The position numbers and the translations under genes are program-made. Positions 1 to 10,892 of a stretch of 64,000 bases of DNA are shown here, piece after piece (the stretch's first letter is position 1; every line of letters begins with the position of its first letter). The notes under the pieces are model-generated. The model did not search any database, was not told the DNA's origin, and saw only the letters and a list, made by a program, of their open reading frames with translations. The stretch spans positions 7,068,001 through 7,132,000 of the forward strand of contig JAOVFP010000002.1 of assembly GCA_025738555.1 (NCBI GenBank), given 5' to 3'. This DNA is from Cyathus striatus (lineage: Eukaryota; Basidiomycota; Agaricomycetes; Agaricales; Nidulariaceae).

Positions 1-125
1 TAATCAGAAACTTATTTTCAGAGCTCCTCCCTACTACCTATCACCTCCCCAGAGTCTAATACAAATGCTGAGAATGCTTTCAGTGAGGCATCTATAAATA
101 TGTCTAAACCACAACCATTAAGTGA
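1..125. repeat. Dispersed repeat fragment
   Basis: This stretch (AGCTCCTCCCTACTACC, then CCCCAGAGTCTAATACAAAT, then GTCTAAACCACA) recurs with changes at about 23280-23375, and its last part recurs at about 26285-26330. No coding potential is visible. It looks like a fragment of an old repeat family whose full length cannot be seen in this window. Confidence 0.5.
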
Positions 126-753
126 TAATGTGAATTACATCAAGACCGTTATTGCTCAGATGTAGTCCTGGACTCCACCGTCCATCTGCCACATGATACT
201 TTTTAGTTTTCCGTTGGATATGAGCTGCTATTAACATCGTCCTATTGTATTGAAGTTCAAAGGATTGATAAATGTGCAACCGGCACAGGGTAAAAAGTAT
301 AATGATCCGGGCTAGGGCTGCCAACCATACATATTATTCATTACCGTTCGATGATAATTCTTGAATATGACTGGCAGGGTCGTTGGTGACTGTCACTCAG
401 TGTCAACAAGGATGCATCTCAGTGACAGTTGTATCTAAGTGAAGCACCAAGGACTTTGTATTGTGTGGACGATGGTCTTGTGGTGGTAGCTGTGAAACTG
501 AAAATTTTAATATTCTTTTGATGGGCTGTAATTATCTTTCCCAGCCAGTATAGTATGAGCATTGAAACATTGACTCTGAGGAATGTCGAGGAGACGAAAC
601 ATAGAGGCTGTTTACAGTTTGAGTGGTGTACAGGTGTATTTGCACCTAAAGCTTCTAGATAACAACACCAATCATTCCATTCCATTCAAATTTCAATCCT
701 GTGAGCATGTGAACAAACGCAGCTCACCTGGCCAAGGCAAACAACATTCCTCA

Positions 754-2334
754 TAGGGCTGCCAACCGTACCATAACAGTTTATGGCCGTATAAAGTACA
801 GACATGTTTTGAACCTTCTACGGTACGGTACGGGTACAAATACGGCCATTTACGGTTTACAGTTATGATAGATACTGAATTATTTTTGTAAGATTCGAAA
901 TTTCCACTTAACAGGTATAATATGCATGAAATATACAACATATGTAATGCATAAGTAGAATAAGTTCTAGTTATACATAAAATACCTTGAGTCACTGGCC
1001 ACCTCAGACTCTTTGAAGCTTGCAGTAATATTTTATGATCATAAGGTTGCGAATCATCTCCAGCTTGAGACTTGCACAATGGATAGATGTAGTATCATGT
1101 CCCCCAGAAAAAAATCGCTCGACTGTAACTGCAGAGCCTAAAAATAGATAGAAGTCAGTGAGCTGTTTTTAATATGCAAACATTGTAATTGAACTACCAA
1201 GAATCCCAAATAAATCACACACTAAATGATATAATGCAGGGAACTGAAAGCGGCGACTAAACCACCACTCCAGAGGATTGCAGGAGTCAAAATCTTTGGG
1301 TGGGAGCTTGAAATAATCACCTAGCTTGTCTGCAGCCACATGTGGCTTGCGATAATACCTCATAGTAAAGCTACTGTTACGTGAGACCCCAGTGCTGGTG
1401 ATGGATGTGGAAAAAGATGCTGAGGGGGCATTTATTTTCAACAATATCTTCACATTGAATTACTCCACTTATCTGTAATGTACACTGTTCAAAGCTGTGC
1501 TTCTCAGCTTTTTCGATCTGTAATTTGTGTGAAACAAAATTGGAGGGAAGATATTGTCAAATTGTCAACAAAGATGGGATCCAATTTATTCAGTTGTGCA
1601 AAATTCATCACGCCAGGTCATGCAAAGTTTCTGGACTAGCGGAGTGGCATTGCACTGATATTGAGCACCTAATTATTTGTTTTGGCCAGAAATGATACTG
1701 GGTAAAGGCCCTGTAGTGCTCTCTTTGTCACACTTGAGAGCAATTATCATGTTATACATGCATCTATGAAGATATCACCACAGAGTTTTACTATATATTG
1801 TATCATGCAATGAAAATTAAGAATCCGAAATTTTAGGCCAATAGCTTATAGTCTTGTTGTGTTACGAAGGAAAAAGTACTGAAAAGTGTATTTTTCAGAC
1901 ATATATTGCTGATATCTGTAGCTAAAGCTCTGAATTCACAAAACAAATTTGAAATTCGTCAAATACAAGAATGATAGAATATATCTACAAATTTTCATTG
2001 CTATCAGCTGGGTGGATGTGTATAAAAGTTGTGTTTTGCACAAGTAGGTGAAGTGCCAAGAATTTGCATCACTAGGGAAATGATAGTATACAGACGACAC
2101 ATTGCAACAGTAAGCGTTGTCTACTCATAGCCTGGAGAACAAATATATGTCATCAAAGCCACTTGACTAAGCCATATATATGGCCATAAACGGTTATACG
2201 GTATGGTTAATTACAGGTGAAAACTGTCCCGTACCTGTACTGTATGAACAATTTATTTCACTCATATGGTACGGCAATATATACTGTACCATACAAGCCA
2301 TAACCATTTTGTACAGTTACGGTTGGCAGCCCTA
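754..2334 (-). mobile_element. Decayed hAT-family DNA transposon
   Basis: The left end TAGGGCTGCCAACCGTA (754-770) is matched exactly by its reverse complement at 2318-2334, giving 17-bp terminal inverted repeats of the kind seen in hAT elements. Inside, on the minus strand, lies a recognisable hAT C-terminal dimerisation domain (1004-1453). The expected 8-bp target duplication is not seen: the flanks are ATTCCTCA and ATGAGTAC. The right end abuts a minisatellite. Another TIR-like start (TAGGGCTGCCAACCATA) lies at about 312-330 without a visible partner. The element is about 1.6 kb, too short for a full transposase gene, so it is an internally deleted or decayed copy. Confidence 0.7.
1004..1453 (-). 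pseudogene. hAT transposase, C-terminal fragment
   Basis: The minus-strand exon beginning near 1453 reads DYFKLPPKDFD, then CNPLEWWFSRRFQFPALYHL. This is the acidic and W/F-P-rich part of the hAT C-terminal dimerisation domain. Splicing a short intron (donor after ILG, acceptor near 1141) joins this in frame to SAVTVERFFSGGHDTTSI, the conserved S-x-VER-x-FS-GG block of the same domain, followed by a stop at 1004-1006. The N-terminal zinc finger and the catalytic core are absent. The family assignment is strong; activity is excluded by the truncation. Confidence 0.75.
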
Positions 2335-2905
2335 ATGAGTACACATAATAGTATTACAATAACAATAGGAAATATAAAGTAATGAGTACTTATGAGTATG
2401 TATAATAGTATTGCAATAACAATAGGAATTATAAAGTAATGAGTACTTATGAGTATGCATGATAGTATTACAATAACAATAGGAAACATAATGTAATGAG
2501 TACTTATGAGTATACATAATAGTATTACAATAATAATAGGAAACATAATGTGATGAGTACTTATGAGTACACATAATAGTATTACAATAATAGTAGGAAA
2601 TATAAAGTAATGAGTACTTATGAATATGCATAATAGTATTACAATAATAATAGGAAACATAATGTAATGAGTACTTATGAGTATGCATAATAGTATAACA
2701 ATAATAATAAGAAACATAAAGTAATGAGTACTTATGAGTATACATAATAGTATTACAATAATAATAATAGGAAATATAAAGTAATGAGTACTTATGAGTA
2801 TGCATAATAGTATTACAATAACAATAGGGAATGTGAAGTAATGAGTACTTATGAGTACACATAATACAATTGTAATAATAGTAAGAAGCATACAGTAATG
2901 AGTTT
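2335..2905. repeat. Minisatellite, about 57-bp unit, about 10 copies
   Basis: A unit close to GAGTACTTATGAGTATGCAT, then AATAGTATTACAATAATAAT, then AGGAAACATAATGTAAT is repeated head to tail about ten times with point differences and small indels. The long open frames across it on the minus strand are by-products of a unit length near a multiple of three without stops, not genes. It begins exactly where the hAT element ends. Confidence 0.9.
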
Positions 2906-2944
2906 TTATGAGTAATCTGTATACTATATATAATATATGCCTCA

Positions 2945-3003
2945 CTCATTTAAGCTCGACATTTTATGATATTTCATATCATAAAACGTCGAGCTTAAAT
3001 GAG
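2945..3003. repeat. Near-perfect hairpin palindrome
   Basis: CTCATTTAAGCTCGAC followed by TTTTATGATAT is mirrored by ATATCATAAAA and GTCGAGCTTAAATGAG around a tiny loop. The arms are about 27 bp with one mismatch. It sits just after the minisatellite. It may be a small foldback element or a recombination scar; no TSD was found. Confidence 0.8.
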
Positions 3004-3429
3004 AAATTTGGCTGACACTTATGAGGAATTATAGCCACCTGGTGTACACATTCCATATGCTATGGTTTTCATTCTATACCAAGCAGTGAAGGCCACAATG
3101 ATGTTTTCTCAGCTCTCTATACATGATGGAGAGTTCCACCAAAGTGGGTAATTTATGACTTTGCTTCCACTCTGGGTCCTTACGGCATGATGTGAGAAGG
3201 GGATTTTTTTTCTGAGACTAAGTTTCTAATTGACTACTTCCATGCTGCAAGTCATAAAAAATGTTCAACAGCCTGCTTTCTGAAATGATCTGTTACTGCA
3301 GACCCCCAATTAAAAGGTCTCAACTCTCAACTCAAGCACCACTGAGTGTGGTAACTCAGTGACAGTGCATATCTGCAAGTCGGTCAGCTACATGGGACAA
3401 TACCATGCTACATTGTACATGAAGACTTT

Positions 3430-3570
3430 TCTTTGTATCTGGAACTGCACCAAAATGCAAAAACTTGCTGGATATAATGCAGTATGGAAAGCCAGAGCAC
3501 CACGCTCTAAGCCATCAACTGAAATCAAATTCTGCGCTTCGGCAGCTTGCTTGCTGATTATGGATCTTGA
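3430..3570 (+). repeat. Dispersed repeat copy (inverted partner at 16925-17030)
   Basis: The segment including GCAGTATGGAAAGCCAGAGC, then ACCACGCTCTAAGCCATCAA and the following GCAAGCAAGCTGCC-type block is found as a diverged reverse complement at 16925-17030. Similarity appears to extend somewhat beyond the stated limits. No convincing gene is present; the open frame here (3359-3871) has no recognisable domain. Confidence 0.55.
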
Positions 3571-4329
3571 TTTAATCTTCAGCTATTTTACTTCAGTTGG
3601 TAAATTTCAGTTCGCATGTTCAGGAGTCTTTGCACTACTATCATGTAACAATAGTTCTAAAAAATCTTCATTATCTCAGCCACTACTTTTGCTATTACCT
3701 TCATACCTTTTAAAAGGGCAAAGAGGGTTACTAGGGAGTAATAGCTATGAATCACTTACTCTTGCTAACAGTCAAGCAGGTGCAAGTCTGGGGGAATATC
3801 TTCAGAATATACAAGGTAATTCTGGGCAAAAGGGGGGGATGAACATGCTAGTATATTTGCTTGTAAACTAAGATGCTTGTTGTAACTACTATTAATATTA
3901 CTAAACTCTTTTGAGGTCCTGGAGAGGCTTAGATCACATGGGTTATTACACTCGAAAGTTAAATGGATTGTCACAGATATGCTAAGTAGCACTAATAGCA
4001 GAAGAATTGGTACAGGATTTCTTGTTCTACATGAGCAGGTTTGCAAGCCTTATATACTACTGAAAAAGCGGAGTTCTTAGGTACTGTAAAGGTACTGTAC
4101 AGGTATAAAATATGTCTAGATAGAGTAATTAACTATGACACTGGGAGGAGGGATGTGTGCACTCAGGAGGTAAGGTCTGGATAGGAGAGCATTGGTCATA
4201 TTGTCTCAAAGGGTACGGGCACACGTGATAATAGAGATGCACTTATTGGCTGATGCATGTTCCTAAATGCCCAGCACATTGCAAGCCTAAAGATAGAACC
4301 ATTGGCATGCACAGCTTCAGATCTATGGT

Positions 4330-4530
4330 CTGTTCGCTTCAATCAGCAGTGTTACATACTGATTCCCTTCCTACTGGGAAACAAATGCGAAGACACCTGG
4401 AGGGCATGGTAATCACCACTGCTTCTATGTTTATTATGTCCTTAGTGGGGGTGACTATAAATAGCACGATCATTGGCAGTTCGGACCTCACTCCAATGCT
4501 TAGATAATGCAAGTGTGATTGCAAGTGAGT
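4330..4530 (-). repeat. Possible transposon-coding remnant shared with 22420-22550
   Basis: The minus frame reads IGVRSELPMIVLFIVTPTKD then IINIEAVVI. The plus frame at about 22420-22550 reads IGLELRPKLPVIVLQSTLTK then GIINIKPKVIL. Their similarity at protein level suggests both derive from one transposon ORF. The family cannot be named. Around it, 4100-5880 is AT-rich with no gene that I can support. Confidence 0.35.
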
Positions 4531-5924
4531 GAATTATATTATGTAGATATTGCAAAAAATATGCTTATACATGTTGTACATCTGTCAGGCATATCACTTT
4601 CATATTGATGCCATAAATACAGTGAAACATATAACTCAATTTATATGACAATCAGATGATTCTATGTTCTTTAGCAGAACAAATAATGTTGAAAGGTATC
4701 AAAACATAATGAAAACTCGAGATAAACATAAGATCTAGCTATATCCCATAGTGGCATACTTATGATATTTATTGTATCACTAGTATACATCTGCAACAAC
4801 TTAAATACCAAATACCAAAGGAAAGCGATGCAACTACATTGATAGACAGGCATAATACATATTTTCAGAGCTTGTCAGTGTGACAGGTACTTGTACCAGT
4901 AAAGAACAAAGAATCATTCATTTGTCATATAAAATGAGATATATATTGTGGTCTATCTACAGAATAGATTTGTAAAATATGAAAGCAGTAGCAAAAGTAG
5001 GCACTAAGATAATGAAGAATTTCAAACACTCTAGACAGTTTCAAACACTTGTTACATAGTATTAGTCTTCATGAGCATTACAACTGTTACTGCAAACCAT
5101 TTCAGAGAAAATTTGACCTCCACATAGGTATCTATTTGTTAGACACTGAAATTGAGATGATGTGTGAGTGATAAGCAACTGAGGTAAGTGATTAAGAGGC
5201 TATCACTGAAGATAGACAACCTATAAACAGCCTGGCCAGCAAGCAGGCTGCCACATGCATGGTCCATTTCCATTTAATATATTACTAGTCCAGAGGACAG
5301 AATATGATTATAAAATCTGCAGAAATAGTAGTATTAATATGACAGTATACTAGGCACTTAATATATTGTGCTCATCAACATTATAAATGGCCTACTTATT
5401 TTATGCTGGTTGTGTTATTCTCTAACTATTGGCCAAATGAGTGTAACTGTTGAAACCTGGCCAAATGTCAGTCTAGCAATTTCAGGTGAGATAGAGTGTA
5501 TAGGGTTTTGTCTAGTGGGATGTAGACATATACCATGATGTCCATTCATCTAGTAATATTGCATTAGCATCATTTGCACACAATTTACTATGATGTGTCC
5601 TTTGAACTTTCTAAAAAATCAAAGTATCAAGAAATATCTGGTGTGAGTACAATTTTAGAGGTCACAAAATAATATGTATATATGTACTTAAGTCATTCAT
5701 GATATCCATGCTTGGATTTATAAATATGGTATATAGTCTAACATGACAGTTGTAGTGAGTCATCAGGCTGATTACTGAGATAGATATCTTACAGTGTTTT
5801 GTGGGCTGCTCAGGTAACACTCACAAAATAATCATTAAAGTTCTCTTTTCTAGCAATGGTATCATTTAATGGTTGAATCTCACGAGGTCATTGCAGTCCC
5901 CCATGGAATTAGGTAGAGTTTACC

Positions 5925-6170
5925 TGAAGTCCAGGACTCTACCTGGACTTCACCTGGACTTCACCTGAACTCTAAAAATATTTTTACCTTGTGTAGAGTG
6001 CAGATGAGTCTATCTGTAGTCCAGGTGAAGTCCAGGTGAAGTCCAGGTAGATTCCTGGACTTCAGGTAGACTACTGGAAATCACCTGGAAATCACTGATT
6101 TCAGCCACTGGACTTCAGGTAGAATACTGTACTTTACCTGTAGTTCACCTGATTTTTACCTGTACTTCGT
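5925..6170. repeat. Left subterminal degenerate repeats
   Basis: Short units resembling CTGGACTTCACCTGGACT and its reverse CCAGGTGAAGTCCAGG follow one another in both orientations, with a period of about 12-18 bp. The same motif fills 9780-10410, 10580-10700 and 13885-14275, so it belongs to the element. Such repeats could be transposase-binding sites; that role is inference. Confidence 0.75.
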
Positions 6171-6230
6171 ACTGGGCAATTAGAACAGGGTTTCTTACTA
6201 ATAATATAGGAAAAAAGTAAGTTCACAAAT

Positions 6231-6330
6231 GTTACCATTGAGAATCAAACTGACAACATGAAGAATAGCTGGCACTTAACTGGTGCCTACTAAGCACTAA
6301 CAAGTGTCTTTAACCACTAAGCCAAGCTGG
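6231..6330 (-). repeat. tRNA-like relic or tRNA-derived SINE head
   Basis: On the minus strand the sequence reads GCCAGCTTGGCTTAGTGGTT near 6330-6311, a perfect A-box core (TGGCTTAGTGG). About 70 bp on comes AGTTTGATTCTC near 6251-6240, resembling a B-box (GGTTCGANTCC) with CpG lost. The A-to-B distance is longer than in a plain tRNA and no clean cloverleaf folds by eye. A SINE head or an intron-bearing tRNA pseudogene are both possible. Confidence 0.4.
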
Positions 6331-6494
6331 CGTTATAATGAACATAACCTAACACCCTATAGCTACCATCTGGCCATTGCCTCATGTACTGTGCACACTG
6401 CCACAGCTGCCAGCACTGCATGCTTTGTCATCATCACTTGCAACAACAATGTGTGTCCTCTTCCATCATCCATCATCCCCTCCCTCCCTCACCC

Positions 6495-8245
6495 CTGTGT
6501 CTCATCTTGCAAGTGATGGGCACTGTTTCTCCCTCTCTATGCTTCCACTCTTCCCCTCCCTCTCTCTTCTCCTCTCCTTCCTGAAGCAGATGGATATGCC
6601 TGGTGCACACGCAGCAATGTCAAGTCAAGGACAAGTGCCCCCTCCAGCATGCTCCCCTTCCCTCTCTCCTCTTTCTCCATTCTGGCCCTTCATTACACCC
6701 TCTCTTCTGTGTTTTCTCCCTGTGCCCCTTGCCCACATTTCTGTTCCCTGTCTCACAAGTGATGTGGGGATGTGTCTTCTCCACTCCCTCACCCTTGTCT
6801 GCAAGTAACAAGGGTGAGTGTTTCCACTCATCAACATCACCGGCATCTTTGTTCCCCATCTCACAAGTGATGTGGGGACACATTTTCTCCTCTCCCTCGC
6901 CCTTGTCTGCAAGTGAAGAGGGCAAGCATTTTCTCCTGTCTCAATCACCAGCATCTTCATCCCCTGTCTCACAAGTGATGTGGGGATGCATTTTCTCCAC
7001 TCCCTTGCCCTTGTCTGCAAGTGACAAGGGCAAGTGTCTTCTCCTGGCCCCCACTCCTGCCACTGCCTTCCCCTGTCTCCCTTGCCTTGCCCTTGTCTTG
7101 CAAGTGACAAGGGCAATCAACTTTTCCCATCTCCCTCTCCCTCTCCCTCTCCCTCTCCCTCTCCCTCTCCCTCTCCCTCTCCCTCTCCCCTCGCCTTGCC
7201 CTTGCCCTCTCCCCTCTCCCCTTGCCCCTTCCCCTTTGCCCTTGCCCTCATCTCGCAAGTGGCAAGGGTGATTCACTTCTCCCATTTCCCTTGCCCTTGC
7301 CCTCACCCTCTCCCATCTCCCATCACCCTCATCTCTCAAGTGACGAGGGTGGGTGTCTCCTCCTGGTCTGCTCTCCATCACCCTCATCTGCAAGTGACGA
7401 GGGCGCATGCTTTCCCCCTCCATTCCCACTTGCCTTCATTTCACAAGTGATGAGGGTGAGCATCTCCTCCTGGCTCCCTCTCCATTGCCTTTGTCTGCAA
7501 GTGATGAGGGCACATGTCTTCCCCCTCCATTCCCACTCGCCCTCATCTGCAAGTGATGAGGGTGTGTGCCTTCCTCTGTCTCTGCCTCCTCCACCCTCCA
7601 CTCTCATCTCACAAGTGATGAGGGCACATGCCTTCCCCCATCCCACCCTCATCTTACAAGTGACGAGGACACTGTCTTCCCCTGGTCTTCCTCTGTCTCC
7701 CTCTCTTCCACCCTTGTCTCTCAAGTGACAAGGGTGTGTGCCTTCCCCTGTCTCCCTCTCCTTCGCCCTCATCACTTGTGAGATGAGGGCGATTCAATTC
7801 TCCCCCTCTCCCTCCCTTGCCCTCTCCCTCACCCTTGCCCTCATCTCACAAGTGACAAGGACAATTCACATCTCCTCCCTCCCTCTCTCCCTCCCTCCCC
7901 CTCTCCCTCACCCTCGCCCTTGTCTCGCAAGTGATGAGAGCAATTCATGTCTCTCCCCTTGTCCTCTCCCTCACCATTGCCCTTGTCTCACAAGTGACAA
8001 GAGCAATCCATGTCTCCCCCCTCCCCCTCTCCCTCCCCCTCACCCTCACCCTTGTCTTGCAAATGATGAGGGTGATTCGCTTCTTCTACCTCTGCCCCTC
8101 TCCTTCTCCTTCGCCCTTGTCTCGCAAGTGACAAGGGCACTCTCATGCTATTCAATGGGAGATCAATCAGGTGTTCCACTATTGGAATGCCTTATCAATT
8201 TCCCTTCTCATACTATCTCGCCCTCATCTCATAAGTGACAAGGGT
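6495..8245. repeat. Array of about two dozen short palindromes with CT-rich spacers
   Basis: A unit of about 26 bp, such as GCCCTTGTCTCGCAAGTGAC then AAGGGC, is itself an inverted repeat (CCTTGTC...GACAAGG or CCTCATC...GATGAGG around an ACAAGT/GCAAGT core). It recurs at about 6502, 6748, 6790, 6853, 6898, 6961, 7006, 7088, 7241, 7325, 7380, 7431, 7486, 7539, 7600, 7645, 7710, 7763 (reversed), 7837, 7917, 7979, 8048, 8113 and 8220. Spacers of about 25-130 bp are pyrimidine-rich and different from each other. Stem changes are often compensated on both sides (CTTGTC/GACAAG versus CTCATC/GATGAG), which keeps the palindrome. All open frames through it are low-complexity. Confidence 0.85.
7129..7192. 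repeat. (CTCCCT)n microsatellite
   Basis: About ten uninterrupted CTCCCT units lie in one spacer of the palindrome array. It is a polypyrimidine tract that could form triplex DNA; nothing else is encoded. Confidence 0.9.
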
Positions 8246-8385
8246 GCTCTCATACTATTTTTATGGGAAATCAATCAGGTGTTCCACTATTGGAACACCT
8301 TATCAATTTCCTTTCTCATCTTGTCACCTTCATGAGAAATCAATATGGTGTTCCATTAATGGAATGCCATATTGACTCCCCATGC
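8150..8385. repeat. Three diverged hairpins of one family
   Basis: Three units of the form ATCAAT-CAGGTGTTCCACTATTGGAATGCC-TTATCAATTTC follow one another at about 8160-8205, 8268-8315 and 8338-8378. In each, GGTGTTCCA/TGGAACACC-type arms pair. They directly follow the palindrome array and share its habit of repeated inverted motifs with spacers. Confidence 0.7.
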
Positions 8386-8596
8386 CTATACATAAATAGT
8401 TCATGTTTGTATATAGTTAAATAAAGGTTTATTAATAGATGTGCACATGGATTAAGTGAGGCCGAAGTGGCAATTATAGATATGATGTGATTTTCATATA
8501 TACAAGCATGTGTTCAGATAACTTCTTTCTTCCCTTCCACCCACATCTCAGGTTACTGTTCACTTGTTGTTACCACAGTTCTTACAAACTTCAAAC

Positions 8597-10846
8597 ATGG
8601 TCAATACTAGAAAATCATCAAGTGCTGCTGCAAAGGCTGATAGTGGCCAGAGAGCAACTAACTCTGGTTCAAAAGCATCAGCAATACATGGGAAGGGAGC
8701 TAAAAAGAATAAGACCAATAAGTGAGTAATATTTAGATCTATATTTGAGCTACTACATTTAAAATTTGGAATATAAAGGAAAACTTCAGTGGATTGACTC
8801 AAAGATGATAAGAATGCTGAAATTCCAAAGCAATTTACTCTGTAACTTTTTTTTTACTATATATATATTATATTTTAATGTTTTTATAGAGTAGAGCAGG
8901 CTCTTATGGAGGAGAACACATCTGTTGCTCCCCCACCTCATTTTTCTTCAAGAGAGTCCACTCAAGTTCTAGTGGGAGGGATCAATGACTCACTCAATGA
9001 AGATGAATCTCTTATGCCACTGGGATCTCAGTTAGAAACTATGGACTTGAATCTTATGAGTGCTGCTGATAGTTCTGATAAGTCTCTGGAAGGCTCTATG
9101 CCACTGGGTTCTGAGTTAGAAACAATGGATCTGAACTTTATGAGTGTTGCCAATATTTTTGATCAGTCTTTGGAAGGGTCTGAAAATATAGAGAGTACTT
9201 CTGATATCTCTGATAAGTTTCAAGAAGAGCACATTGATGCTGATAAATCTGAAGATAAAGATTATGACAATTCTAGTAAAGAGAATAATAGTGAGACAGA
9301 GTCAGATGTTGAAGATGAATCTATGAATATTGAAACAGACATCACACCAAAGAAAGGAATTACCACTCTAAAATGTGGTTGAGCACCATCTAGTCCAACT
9401 GATGCTCACCATTCTAGAAGTAAAGTATCTAAGCACTCAGAGTCCCACAGCTCAGCCACTTCCTCTCTTAGTAAGGATGAGCTTCAAGGAGCATCAGGTA
9501 CAGCTGGTGGTTTTTCTCATGGAAGAGCTACTGGAAATGTATATAACTATGGTGATGATGAAGATGGTAATAGTAATAGTTATAATTATGAGATTTTGGT
9601 AGCTAAATATTCACATGCATAGATCCATTCACCATGCCTCCAGAAAATGTCAAAGGACAAATTCACTTGTTTCTGAAGCCTGAAGCACCAAAACCTGATT
9701 TTATTATAACAGACCAAAAGCCATTATCTGATCTTCAAGAAGTACTAGAGCATATAAGGGTCATTAGACTCCTCCACAAAATCATGTAGACTCCATGTAG
9801 ATTCCACCTGGACTCCTGAACTCTACTTGGACTCTATTTGGACTTCACTTGGACTCTACTTGGACTCTACTTGGACTTCACCTGGACTTTACATATAGAA
9901 AATAATAGACTCTACATAGACTTCAGGTGGACTCCAGGTGTGAGCTGGACTGCACCTGGAGTCCACTGGACTCAAGCAACTGGACTCTACCTAGACTCTA
10001 CATGGGCTCTACCTGAACTCTACCTGGACTCTACTGGGACTTGGATAGACTCAAGCAACTAGACTGAACCTGGACTCTACATGGACTCTACCTGGACTCT
10101 ACCTGGACTTTAGTAGATTCAAGTAGCTAGACTGAACCTGAACTCTACCTGGACTCTACCTGGACTTTAGTAGATTCAAGTAGCTAGACTGAACCTGGAC
10201 TCTACCTGGACTTTACCTAGACTTCACTTGGACTCTACTTGGACTTCACCTGGACTTTATATAGAGAAAATTATAGATTCTACATGGACTCCAAGTGGAC
10301 TCCAGGTATAAGCTGGACTGCACCTGGAGTCCACTGGACTCAAGCAACTAGACTCTACATGGACTCTACCTGAACTCTACTGAACTCAAGTGTCTAAGCT
10401 GTACCTAGACTCTATTGTCACAGTTGTAACATGTTTCCCACAGTCATCATACTTATGTGTGAAAGTGTGACATATTGGAAAATGTTGGAAAAAGCGTGAC
10501 ATGTGTAACACATTGGAAAAGTGTGACATGTTGGAAAATGTTGGAAAATGTGTGACATGTCATGCTTTTGCTTAGGCACTTGAGTTCAGTGGAGTTCAGG
10601 TAGAGCAGATAGAGTCCAGGTGGAGTCCAGGTAGAGTCCAGGTAGAATCCAGGTAGAGTCCAGGTAGAATTCAGGTGGAGTCCAGGTGGAGTCCACCTGA
10701 TCTCATGGAGGAGTGAGATATACAGATGAGACAGATAATAATGAGGAGGGGGTGAAGGAGAAAGATCAAGAAGATATGAGTGAAAATAAAGGAAAGGGAA
10801 AGAGTAAGAAGTCACACAAGGACAAGGGAAAGTCCAAAAAATTGTA
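8597..10846 (+). pseudogene. Decayed first gene of the KDZ-type element
   Basis: A start at 8597 opens MVNTRKSSSAAAKADSGQRA, a basic low-complexity N-terminus. An intron ends near 8890. The next exon is acidic and contains two copies of a segment like MPLGSQLETMDLNLMSAADS (about residues 30-90 of the exon). It runs into TGA at 9380-9382 and TAG at 9620-9622, with sensible reading on both sides (RATGNVYNYGDDEDGNSNSY before; DPFTMPPENVKGQIHLFLKP after). The region 9780-10700 is filled with the element's short repeats and is probably a swollen intron. A final Lys-rich tail (DKGKSKK) ends near 10846. I do not recognise a domain; it is an accessory transposon gene by position. Confidence 0.5.
9780..10700. 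repeat. Internal expansion of the element's CTGGACTC-type repeats
   Basis: Dozens of units like GGACTCTACCTGGACTTCAC run from 9780 to about 10410. A reverse-oriented block GTAGAGTCCAGGTGGAGTCC lies at 10590-10700. Longer second-order copies are visible: the block with GAAAATAATAGACTCTACAT at about 9898 recurs at about 10265, and TAGTAGATTCAAGTAGCTAG occurs twice near 10110-10185. Between them, 10455-10565 has AAAGTGTGACATGTTGGAAA-like repeats. Confidence 0.85.
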
Positions 10847-10892
10847 AGAGTTTTGTTATTACTTGCTTTCAATAGTTGGGGTTTTGTTTTTA

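Noticed and set aside
754..2334. Target-site duplication for the first hAT element
   Set aside because: The 8-mers ATTCCTCA and ATGAGTAC outside the ends do not match, so no TSD is claimed.
2262..2949. Two long overlapping minus-strand open frames (227 and 205 aa)
   Set aside because: They are translations of the 57-bp minisatellite; the residues repeat with the DNA unit and no domain is present.
6377..8238. Many Pro/Ser- or Arg/Gly-rich open frames on both strands
   Set aside because: They arise from the pyrimidine-rich spacers and palindrome units; composition changes with every frame and no start context or splice pattern supports them.
6495..8245. A true CRISPR array
   Set aside because: The context is a eukaryotic genome with spliceosomal introns, there are no cas genes, the units are diverged, and spacers vary from about 25 to 130 bp and are compositionally biased. 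Only the layout is reminiscent.
9838..10062. Frame reading DFTWTLLGLYLDFTWT
   Set aside because: It is a translation of the CTGGACTCTACC repeats.
10453..10872. 139-aa minus-strand frame
   Set aside because: It runs antisense to repeat arrays and to the Lys-rich tail of the element's first gene; low complexity.
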